Below, piece after piece: positions 1 through 5,862 of a stretch of 13,096 nt of DNA. Position numbers and translations under genes: made by a program. Source of the stretch: CAZLHO01 sp964559455 (GTDB lineage: Bacteria; Krumholzibacteriota; Krumholzibacteriia; LZORAL124-64-63); the NCBI GenBank assembly GCA_964559455.1, contig CAZLHO010000071.1, forward strand, positions 1-13,096, read 5' to 3'. The notes beneath the pieces were generated by a model that saw only the letters and a list, made by a program, of their open reading frames with translations, was not told where the DNA came from and ran no database searches. Each line of letters opens with the position of its first letter. Positions within the stretch are counted from its first letter, which is position 1.

Positions 1-468
1 CGCTGGGCCGCCCTGCTCCGCGGCCTGGGCGGGGGTCGGCCGCGACCGATCCGCATCTTCCTGGGTCCCGACGAACGGGAATGGTACGACGCCGGTCCTC
101 TGGCCGCGGCCGCCCGCGATCTGCCCGATGTCGAGACCGTGCGCGAGTCGTCCCTGGTCGCGCTCGCCCGCCGGCTCGCCTCCTGCCGCCTGCTGGTCGC
201 CAACGACAGCGGGCTGCTGCACCTGGCCGAGGCCACGGGCACGCCCGTGCTGGCCCTCTTCGGACCCACCACCCGTCACTGGGGCTACTTCCCCCTGCTG
301 CCCGGCAGCGGCGTGATCGAGCGCGACCTCGCCTGCCGCCCCTGCTCGCGCAACGGCAAGCGCCCCTGCCACCGCGACGACCGGGCCTGCCTGGCCGGGA
401 TCGAGCCCGCCCGGGTCGCCGACGCGGTCGCCGCCGCCCTCGCCGACGCCCCCGGAGGCTCGCCATGA
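1..468 (+). CDS. Glycosyltransferase family 9 (heptosyltransferase-like), 3' part
   Basis: The reading frame is open from the first base, so only the C-terminal 155 residues are present. The signature DSGLLHLAEATGTPVLALFG (about residues 64-83 of the fragment) is the nucleotide-sugar binding segment of ADP-heptose:LPS heptosyltransferases (GT9, GT-B fold), with the conserved D-S-G-x-x-H core. A Cys-rich stretch follows (CRPCSRNGKRPCH), as is common in this family near the C terminus. The family adds heptose to the growing lipopolysaccharide inner core at the cytoplasmic face of the inner membrane. The stop codon overlaps the start of waaA (ATGA, 465-468), so the two are translationally coupled in one LPS-core operon. 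Whether this is heptosyltransferase I, II or another paralogue cannot be told from the fragment. Confidence 0.9.
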   Translation, partial: RWAALLRGLGGGRPRPIRIFLGPDEREWYDAGPLAAAARDLPDVETVRESSLVALARRLASCRLLVANDSGLLHLAEATGTPVLALFGPTTRHWGYFPLLPGSGVIERDLACRPCSRNGKRPCHRDDRACLAGIEPARVADAVAAALADAPGGSP

Positions 469-1745
469 AGCCGCTGCACCCGCTGCTCCGCCTCTACCGG
501 ACGGCGGCCCCGCTGGCCGCGGGCCTGCTGCCTGCGGCCGGGGTCTTCTCGGCCAAGATGCGCCGCGGCGTCGAAGGCCGGCGCGGCCTGGACGCACGGC
601 TGGCCGCGGCCGCTGAGTCCCTGCAGGAATGCCTCTGGTTCCACGTCACCTCGGTGGGCGAGTACGAGCAGGCCCGGCCGGTGATCGCCGCCCTGCGCGC
701 CGAGGGCCGCGGGCCGATCGCCGTGACCCACTTCTCCCCCTCGGGCTACGACTTCGCCCGCCGCCGGCCCTGCGCCGACTTCCACGACTACCTGCCCTTC
801 GATTCCCCAGCCGCCATGCGCCGCCTGGTCGCGCTGTGGCGCCCGCGGGCGCTGGTCTTCGTCAAGTTCGACTGCTGGCCCAACCAGGTGCTGGCCGCCG
901 AGGCCGCCGGCGTGCCGGTGATCCTGCTGGCCGGCACCCTGCAGCCCCGGTCGCTGCGCCTGCGCCCCTTCGCCCGCCCCCTCTTCCGCGACCTCTTCGA
1001 CCGCTTCGCCGCCCTGGGCGTCTGCACCGAGGCCGACCGCGTGCGCTTCTCGGAGGGGCTGGGGGTCTCGGCGCCCGTCACGGTCACCGGCGACACGCGC
1101 GCCGAGCAGGTCATCCTGCGCTTCGAGGCCGCCCACGACGGCGCGATCGCCACCCGGCTGCGGGGCTGGGGCGGACGCCGGCTGATCCTGGGCAGCACCT
1201 GGCCCCCGGACGAGCGCCTGTGGCTGCCCGGGCTGCCGGCCCTGCTGCAGCGCTTCCCGGACCTGAGGGTCGTGCTCGTCCCCCACGAGCCCGCGCCCGA
1301 GCGGCTGGCCGCGCTGGAGGCGGCGCTGGAACGCGGCGGCGTGACGAGCTCGCGGCTCAGCCGCTTCCTGGACGGCGAGGGCGACGACGCCCGCTGCGTG
1401 CTCGTGGATTCGGTGGGCGTGCTGGCCGAGATCTACCGCGCCGGCGACCTGGCCTACGTGGGCGGCAGCTTCACCACCGGCGTCCACAACACGATGGAGC
1501 CGGCCGTGGCCTCGCTGCCGGTGCTCTTCGGCCCCGTGATCCAGAACGCCGTCGAGGCCGGGACGCTGGTCGAGGCCGGCGCGGGCTGGATCGTGCGCCG
1601 CCCCGCCGAGGCCCGGGACCGGGCCGCCGCCCTGCTCGAGGACGGCGACGCCCTGGCCGCCGCCGGCGCCCGCGCCCGCGATGTCGTGCTCGCCCAGCGC
1701 GGCGCGACGGAAAAATCCATGGCCCTGCTGCGGACCTCTTTATAG
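465..1745 (+). CDS. waaA: 3-deoxy-D-manno-octulosonic acid (Kdo) transferase
   Basis: The 426-residue protein matches the usual WaaA/KdtA length. The enzyme transfers Kdo from CMP-Kdo to lipid A precursor, the first step of LPS core assembly, at the inner membrane. Visible motifs: an N-terminal hydrophobic anchor (about residues 13-30); FHVTSVGEYEQARP with the catalytic-base Glu at 66; FVKFDCWPN (132-140); VTGDTRAEQVI (207-217); ILGSTWPPDE (241-250); VPHEPAPERL (272-281); and the CMP-binding segment YVGGSFTTGVHNTMEPA (331-347). FVKFDCW and GVHNTMEPA resemble Bacteroidota WaaA more than the proteobacterial ETELW and GGHN forms. The ATG at 465 is chosen because it overlaps the upstream stop and begins the typical N terminus; the frame upstream is open but is a shadow of the heptosyltransferase. 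I cannot tell from sequence whether it is mono- or bifunctional. Confidence 0.93.
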   Translation: MKPLHPLLRLYRTAAPLAAGLLPAAGVFSAKMRRGVEGRRGLDARLAAAAESLQECLWFHVTSVGEYEQARPVIAALRAEGRGPIAVTHFSPSGYDFARRRPCADFHDYLPFDSPAAMRRLVALWRPRALVFVKFDCWPNQVLAAEAAGVPVILLAGTLQPRSLRLRPFARPLFRDLFDRFAALGVCTEADRVRFSEGLGVSAPVTVTGDTRAEQVILRFEAAHDGAIATRLRGWGGRRLILGSTWPPDERLWLPGLPALLQRFPDLRVVLVPHEPAPERLAALEAALERGGVTSSRLSRFLDGEGDDARCVLVDSVGVLAEIYRAGDLAYVGGSFTTGVHNTMEPAVASLPVLFGPVIQNAVEAGTLVEAGAGWIVRRPAEARDRAAALLEDGDALAAAGARARDVVLAQRGATEKSMALLRTSL

Positions 1746-1830
1746 CTTTGGCCTGAACCGAACCACCCCGCGGCCCGGATCTACCGGCCGCCCTCGCCGC
1801 GGCGCCCCGACCGGGCGCCAGGAGGATGTC

Positions 1831-2790
1831 ATGCGTCCGAAGACCGCCGACCGCATCGATCTGAGCTCGCTTCCCGCCGTCAGGGACGGCGGCCGCCACG
1901 CCCGCTGGCGCATGCCCTTCGCCGAGGCCCCGCGCTTCATCCAGCTCGAGACGGTCACCGTCTGCAACGCGAAGTGTCCCTTCTGCCCCCAGCACGAGAT
2001 CCAGCGCAAACCCCCGCGCATGCCCGACGAGACCTGGAAGAAGGTCGTCGACGACACCCGCGGCCTGGGCATCGTCTACCGCCCCTTCCTGACCAACGAG
2101 CCCTTCGTCGACAAGCGCCAGGTCGAGATCTGCCGCTACATCAAGAGCAACGACCCCACCGCCCAGGTCGAGTACAACACCAACGGCGAGCTGCTGACCG
2201 AGGAGCTGTCCCGCGAGCTGCTGGACGCCGGCGTCGACATCATGCGCTTCTCGATCGACGGCTTCAGCGCCGAGACCTACGGCCCGTCCCGCGTCGGCCT
2301 GGACTACGACAAGGTCAAGGAGCGCACGACCCGCTTCCTGGAGATCTGGGACCGGGGCGGCTACCGGGACGGCACCTTCACCGAGGTGCGCATGATCGAG
2401 GTGCCCGAGAACGCCCACGAAGTGGCGGCCTACCGCGACTACTGGGGCCCGCGCTGCTCCGAGGTCGTCGTCACGCAGCTCTACCAGTGGCCGTGGACCG
2501 GGCAGAAGGCGTCGGACGTCGTGCTGCGTCCCTGCCTGAAGGTCCTCGACGAGCTCTTCTTCTACACCGACGGCAAGGCCACGCTCTGCTGCTGGGACGT
2601 GCACCAGAAGGCCGTGATCGGCGACGTCCACGAGCAGTCGGTCCGGGAGATCTGGGACGGCCACGCCGCCCGCCACCTGCGCGGCCTTCTGGACGACGGC
2701 CGCCGCGATCTCATCCACCTCTGCTCGCGGTGCAACGCCTACAAGGACTTTGACTTCCAGCGTTTCGTAAACAAGGAGCGCGAAGAGTAG
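1831..2790 (+). CDS. Radical SAM protein with C-terminal SPASM-like iron-sulfur domain
   Basis: This 319-residue protein binds a SAM-cleaving [4Fe-4S] cluster through CNAKCPFC (Cys 45, 49, 52), preceded by the typical first strand FIQLETVTV. A second Cys set follows in a SPASM-like layout: RPC (235), LFFYTDGKATLCCW (Cys 253, 254), IGDVHEQSVREIW (263-275) and CSRC (298, 301). SPASM enzymes modify peptides, proteins or carbohydrates; the substrate here is unknown. The ATG at 1831 is chosen over upstream in-frame starts because AGGAGG (1820-1825) sits five bases before it and the conserved domain begins soon after. A small GC hairpin (ggcgccc/gggcgcc, 1801-1819) lies directly upstream of the ribosome binding site. 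It follows waaA by 85 bases and probably shares its transcript, which hints at an envelope role but does not prove one. Confidence 0.88.
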   Translation: MRPKTADRIDLSSLPAVRDGGRHARWRMPFAEAPRFIQLETVTVCNAKCPFCPQHEIQRKPPRMPDETWKKVVDDTRGLGIVYRPFLTNEPFVDKRQVEICRYIKSNDPTAQVEYNTNGELLTEELSRELLDAGVDIMRFSIDGFSAETYGPSRVGLDYDKVKERTTRFLEIWDRGGYRDGTFTEVRMIEVPENAHEVAAYRDYWGPRCSEVVVTQLYQWPWTGQKASDVVLRPCLKVLDELFFYTDGKATLCCWDVHQKAVIGDVHEQSVREIWDGHAARHLRGLLDDGRRDLIHLCSRCNAYKDFDFQRFVNKEREE

Positions 2791-2793
2791 ACG

Positions 2794-2935
2794 GGCGATG
2801 CGCGGGCAGGCACCGCCCCGACGGACGAAGGGGGCCGCTTCCTGCGGCCCCCTTCTTTTCGCTCCGGCGAGGGCGGCGTCCTGCCGCCCTCTGCCTGCGC
2901 GGAACCGCCGGGACGGTGCCTGCCCGCGCATCGCC
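2794..2935. repeat. Large nested inverted repeat (142 bp) with two internal hairpins
   Basis: A perfect 22-bp inverted repeat pairs 2794-2815 with 2914-2935 (core tgcgcgggcaggcacc). Pairing continues inward with two mismatches to 2824/2905, giving 31 bp arms. Inside sit two separate hairpins: 2828-2854 (loop ttcct) and 2869-2891 (gagggcggc/gccgccctc, loop gtcct). The whole can fold as a three-way junction. It starts three bases after the stop of the radical SAM gene and includes that gene's terminator. No open frame here looks like a protein. Confidence 0.85.
2828..2860 (+). terminator. Intrinsic terminator after the radical SAM gene
   Basis: An 11-bp GC-rich stem (aagggggccgc/gcggccccctt, 2828-2838 and 2844-2854) with loop ttcct is followed by cttttc. 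It lies 38 bases past the stop codon and ends the waaA-radical SAM transcript. The minus-strand side has no T-tract, so it is not a good terminator for queC. Confidence 0.85.
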
Positions 2936-2967
2936 GAGCCCGACCCGCGCGCCCCTTCTTCCGCCGC

Positions 2968-3184
2968 CCCCGTTCCCTACGCGACCGGGCTGCGTAGCTG
3001 ATCGGCAGGGAGGACGTCCGGCAGCTACGAAGGGGATCCCGGCGCCGCCCCCGGTCAGGATGACCGGGGGCTGGCGTCGGCAAAGCGAGGCGAGGCAGGA
3101 TGCCGAGACGAGCGTCCCCGGCGGAGCCGCCGGACGTCCTCCCTGTTCGAGGTCGCTCAGTCCCCGGTCGCGTAGGGAACGGGG
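2968..3184. repeat. Coaxial nested inverted repeat that copies the 3' end of queC
   Basis: Two inverted repeats share one centre (about 3076): an outer perfect 22-bp pair, 2968-2989 with 3163-3184, and an inner perfect 17-bp pair, 3006-3022 with 3129-3145 (cagggaggacgtccggc). The inner pairing continues imperfectly toward 3029/3122. Inside are further hairpins, notably a perfect 11-bp stem 3047-3057/3061-3071 (gcccccggtca, three-base loop) and tcggca/tgccga (3077-3082/3101-3106). The right outer arm is the coding sequence for PVPYATG at the end of QueC, so the left arm is an inverted copy of that coding tail. With the 142-bp element before it, this accounts for most of the gene-free stretch 2791-3156. 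Confidence 0.85.
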
Positions 3185-3843
3185 TCGGCGACCCCGGCTG
3201 ACGCGAAGCCCCGCAACCGCAGCCGACAGCTCTCGCATTCGCCGCAGGCGACATCCTCGCCGACGTAGCAGGACCAGGTCAGGTGCAGGGGGGCGCCCAG
3301 CTCGAGGCCGCGGCGTACGATGGCGGCCTTGTCCAGGTGGATCAGGGGAGTGCGGATCTCGAGGCGGGTCTCGGGGCGGGTGCCGGCGTCGACCGCGGCG
3401 GCGAAGGCCGTGTAGAACGCCGCGGTGCAGTCGGGATAGCCGCTGCCGTCCTCCTCGACGGCGCCGATGAAGACGGCCCGCGCGCCGAGGACCTCTCCCC
3501 ACGATACGCCGACGCTCAGCAGGTGGGCGTTGCGGAAGGGGACGTAGGTCGAAGGGACGCAGCCGGGGGCGGGCAGACCCGTCTCGACGGGCAGCGAGGC
3601 GTCGATCAGGCTCGTGCCGCCGATGCTGGCCAGGTGCGAGACGTCGGCCTCCAGACGGTGGGCGGAGCCGTAGTGGTCGGCGATCTCGCGGAAGGCCCGC
3701 AACTCGCGGGCCTGGGTGCGCTGGCCGTAGTTCAGGTGCAGCACCGCGGGCGTGAACTCGCGGGCGGCCTCGGCCAGGCAGACGCAGGAGTCGAGTCCGC
3801 CGCTGAGCAGGACGACGGCGGTCGGTCGGGGGGCTTCGTTCAT
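3157..3843 (-). CDS. queC: 7-cyano-7-deazaguanine (preQ0) synthase
   Basis: The 228-residue protein is full length for QueC. The enzyme uses ATP and ammonia to turn 7-carboxy-7-deazaguanine into preQ0, the precursor of queuosine (and archaeosine) and of some DNA 7-deazaguanine modifications; it is cytoplasmic. The PP-loop SGGLDS is at residues 14-19, STYVPFRNAHLLS at 98-110, and the zinc site is Cys 192, 200, 203 and 206 (WSCYVGEDVACGECESC). The C terminus GFASAGVADPVPY is standard for the family; the last few residues, ATGD, are variable. The ATG at 3843 has GAAGGAAG a few bases upstream. It lies 24 bases after queE and is surely co-transcribed with it. The final codons form one arm of the large inverted repeat 2968-3184. 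Confidence 0.95.
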   Translation of the reverse strand: MNEAPRPTAVVLLSGGLDSCVCLAEAAREFTPAVLHLNYGQRTQARELRAFREIADHYGSAHRLEADVSHLASIGGTSLIDASLPVETGLPAPGCVPSTYVPFRNAHLLSVGVSWGEVLGARAVFIGAVEEDGSGYPDCTAAFYTAFAAAVDAGTRPETRLEIRTPLIHLDKAAIVRRGLELGAPLHLTWSCYVGEDVACGECESCRLRLRGFASAGVADPVPYATGD

Positions 3844-3867
3844 GTCGCTTCCTTCACCGGATCCGGG

Positions 3868-4521
3868 TCAGACGCCGCGGTCGCGGTCGGGCCAGATCAC
3901 CTTGTGCAACTGGACCTGGAGCCGCGCGTCCAGGCGGTCGGCCAGGATCCAGGCGGCCAGGTCGGACGGGGCCAGGCGGCCGTGGACGGGCGAAAAGCTC
4001 ACGGGCGTCCCGGGGGACAGCCGCTCCCCCCCGCGCAGGAGGTCGCGGGCCCACTCGTAGTCGCGACGGTCGGCGCAGACGACCTTCACCTCGTCGTCGG
4101 GGCCGAGACCGCGCAGACCGGACCAGTCCACCTGGTCCTCGGGGATGCCGCTCGACGGTGCCTTCAGGTCGACGACCCGCCGCACGCCGGGCGGCACCTC
4201 GTCCAGGGGACGCGCCCCCAGGGTGCCGCTGGTCTCGAGCACGACGCGGCGTCCCGCGGCCAGCAATCCGGCCATCAGCGCCGTCGCATCCCGCTGCAGC
4301 AGGGGCTCGCCCCCGGTGACCAGGACGACGGCGTGTCCCGGCGCCGTCGCGCGGGCGACGGCCTGGGCCACGTCCATCTCCTCGCCGCCGTGGAAGGCGT
4401 GCTCGGTGTCGCACCAGTCGCAGCGGCGGTGGCAGCCGGTCAACCGCACGATGACGCAGGGGCGCCCCGCGTCCAGCGACTCGCCCAGGATGGTCTCGTA
4501 GATTTCCGATATGCGCAGCAT
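3868..4521 (-). CDS. queE: 7-carboxy-7-deazaguanine synthase (radical SAM)
   Basis: The 217-residue QueE rearranges 6-carboxy-tetrahydropterin to 7-carboxy-7-deazaguanine, the step before QueC. The N terminus MLRISEIYETILGES is characteristic. The cluster-binding motif CHRRCDWC is at Cys 30, 34 and 37, followed by DTEHAF. SAM-binding GGEP is at 70-73 and ETSG at 96-99. The C terminus QLHKVIWPDRDRGV is the usual QueE ending. The compact CxxxCxxC form is seen here, not the expanded CX14CX2C found in some QueE. It is the first gene of the queE-queC pair, with its start 92 bases from the divergent lipoprotein gene. No queD, folE or queF is visible in the window. The ribosome binding site is weak. 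I see no convincing preQ1 riboswitch upstream. Confidence 0.95.
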   Translation of the reverse strand: MLRISEIYETILGESLDAGRPCVIVRLTGCHRRCDWCDTEHAFHGGEEMDVAQAVARATAPGHAVVLVTGGEPLLQRDATALMAGLLAAGRRVVLETSGTLGARPLDEVPPGVRRVVDLKAPSSGIPEDQVDWSGLRGLGPDDEVKVVCADRRDYEWARDLLRGGERLSPGTPVSFSPVHGRLAPSDLAAWILADRLDARLQVQLHKVIWPDRDRGV

Positions 4522-4613
4522 GGACTTGACGGAACTCCCCAGGGGAACGTTGGTTTGACGTCGAATCGTGTTACCATGTCGGGACGGGACCGGAACCGCT
4601 CCAGGAGGAGACC
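4522..4613. promoter_or_regulatory. Divergent intergenic region, queE (-) / lipoprotein (+)
   Basis: This 92-base spacer must hold the promoters of both divergent units. Two TTGACG hexamers on the plus strand (4526-4531 and 4555-4560) could be -35 elements, but no good -10 sits at normal spacing from either. An odd palindrome tccccagggga lies at about 4536-4546. The plus-strand end carries the strong ribosome binding site AGGAGGAG (4603-4610). Confidence 0.4.
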
Positions 4614-5861
4614 TTGCGAAACATAAGCGAAGCCGCCGCCAACCTCAACGTGCGCGTCCGCCGATCGGCCCCGGCGCTGCCGGCCATCGTCCTGCTCGCC
4701 GCCCTCGCCGCCGGCTGCGGCGGCGGGGAATCCGGCGACGCCTCCCTGCCCGCGCCGCGGGTCGGGACCGTGGACGGCCACGTCGTCGTCGTGCGCATCG
4801 ACGCCGCCCTGGCCCTGCTGGACATCGCCGACGACCTGCGCAAGGGCGAGGACATCGCCCCCGGCGCCGTCGACTCGCTGCTGGCCAGGCCCAGCTACCG
4901 GCAGTTGCTGACCGACCGCCACGCCGTGCATCCGGACATGATCGCCCGCGCGCTCCGCGAGGCCCTGGCGCCCGACAAGATCGTCCCGCTGCCGGGCGGC
5001 AGACGGCCGGACCGCCTGCCGGCCGGACTCGGCGAGAACGTGGCCTACGTCGTCGAGCGCGAGGCCCGGATCCGGTCCCTGCTCGACGAGCTGGCCGACC
5101 CGCAGCGCTGCGCTGCCGTCTTCACCGCCGCCGAGGGCTTCATCCCCGAATCGGCCTGGCCCGACACCATCCACATCGAGTACATCGTCGACCGCGCCGG
5201 CCACACGCTGCGCGAGGGCGGGCACATGATCGTCGACGCCGGGCTGGCGCTGGCCGCGGGTCCGGACAAGCTCTTCCGCATGCTGGCCGGCCAGTTCTAC
5301 GCCGACGCCGTGCCCCTGCGCGAGCCCTGGGCGGTGCACGAGACCAGCGGAGACCGCGCCGTCGCCGCGACCTTCGACCAGCTGCGGTTCCAGGGCGCGA
5401 TGTCCTGGATCATGGATTTCCCGCACCTCGTCTTCGACGGCGGCCATCCCGTGCTCTCGCGCGTCAACGAGCTCCACTCCCGCACCCGGGAACGCGGTCT
5501 CGACAACATCGAGCGCATCGACCTGATGCTCTCGACCATGGTGGCGCAGCCCGGGATGCTCCAGGAGAAGGGGGCGACGATCGACGGCATGCTGCGGATC
5601 AACGGCCTCTACTCCCCCATGGGCTACGTCATGGCCGAGACGATCGCGGCTGTCGCCGGCGAGGCCCGGATGCGCGAGGCCCTGCTCACCACCACCGCCT
5701 TCCTCGCGGCCTACCAGGAAGCCGCCCTCGCGGCCCGGACGATTTCATCCGCGGCGCCCGACACGGGGCCGCCCCCGCTGTCGCCCGCCGTCATCGAAGC
5801 GATGCGCCCCCTGATCGCCGCCCGCGATTCCTTCGTCGCCGCCGCCGTGCAAGGAGAATGA
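4614..5861 (+). CDS. Putative lipoprotein, possible metal-less zinc-peptidase homologue
   Basis: The 415-residue protein has a basic N-region (VRVRR), a hydrophobic stretch and the lipobox LAAGC with Cys 35, so it is predicted to be lipid anchored in the periplasm. The start is TTG at 4614, supported by AGGAGG six bases upstream and by the signal sequence that follows. I do not firmly recognise the family. The C-terminal half has the layout of putative zinc peptidases of the DUF5700/DUF2268 type: VDAGLALAAGPDKL then LAGQFYADAV (224-233) where HExxH would be expected, FQGAMSWIMD (259-268) where an EG(I/M)A segment is expected, and YSPMGYVMAETIA (333-345) near the end. The expected metal ligands are replaced (GQFYA; Q260). 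It is followed one base later by the M1 aminopeptidase gene, indicating coupled expression. The peptidase link is inference from recalled family patterns. Confidence 0.7.
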   Translation: MRNISEAAANLNVRVRRSAPALPAIVLLAALAAGCGGGESGDASLPAPRVGTVDGHVVVVRIDAALALLDIADDLRKGEDIAPGAVDSLLARPSYRQLLTDRHAVHPDMIARALREALAPDKIVPLPGGRRPDRLPAGLGENVAYVVEREARIRSLLDELADPQRCAAVFTAAEGFIPESAWPDTIHIEYIVDRAGHTLREGGHMIVDAGLALAAGPDKLFRMLAGQFYADAVPLREPWAVHETSGDRAVAATFDQLRFQGAMSWIMDFPHLVFDGGHPVLSRVNELHSRTRERGLDNIERIDLMLSTMVAQPGMLQEKGATIDGMLRINGLYSPMGYVMAETIAAVAGEARMREALLTTTAFLAAYQEAALAARTISSAAPDTGPPPLSPAVIEAMRPLIAARDSFVAAAVQGE

Positions 5862-5862
5862 G

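Noticed and set aside
285..1487. Long antisense open frame over waaA
   Set aside because: It is low-complexity Arg/Gly/Ala-rich translation opposite a clear enzyme gene, a normal effect of high GC.
1471..2931. Long antisense open frame over the radical SAM gene
   Set aside because: It shadows a gene with clear catalytic motifs and shows no domain of its own.
2798..3001. Short plus-strand frame ending PVPYATGLRS
   Set aside because: The resemblance to the QueC end comes from the inverted repeat arm; the frame crosses the terminator and has no domain.
4522..4613. preQ1 riboswitch upstream of queE
   Set aside because: I could not find a preQ1-type hairpin plus A-rich tail on the minus strand in this short spacer.
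5452..5487. HPVLSRVNELH in the lipoprotein as a zinc motif
   Set aside because: The His spacing does not fit HExxH or a known variant.
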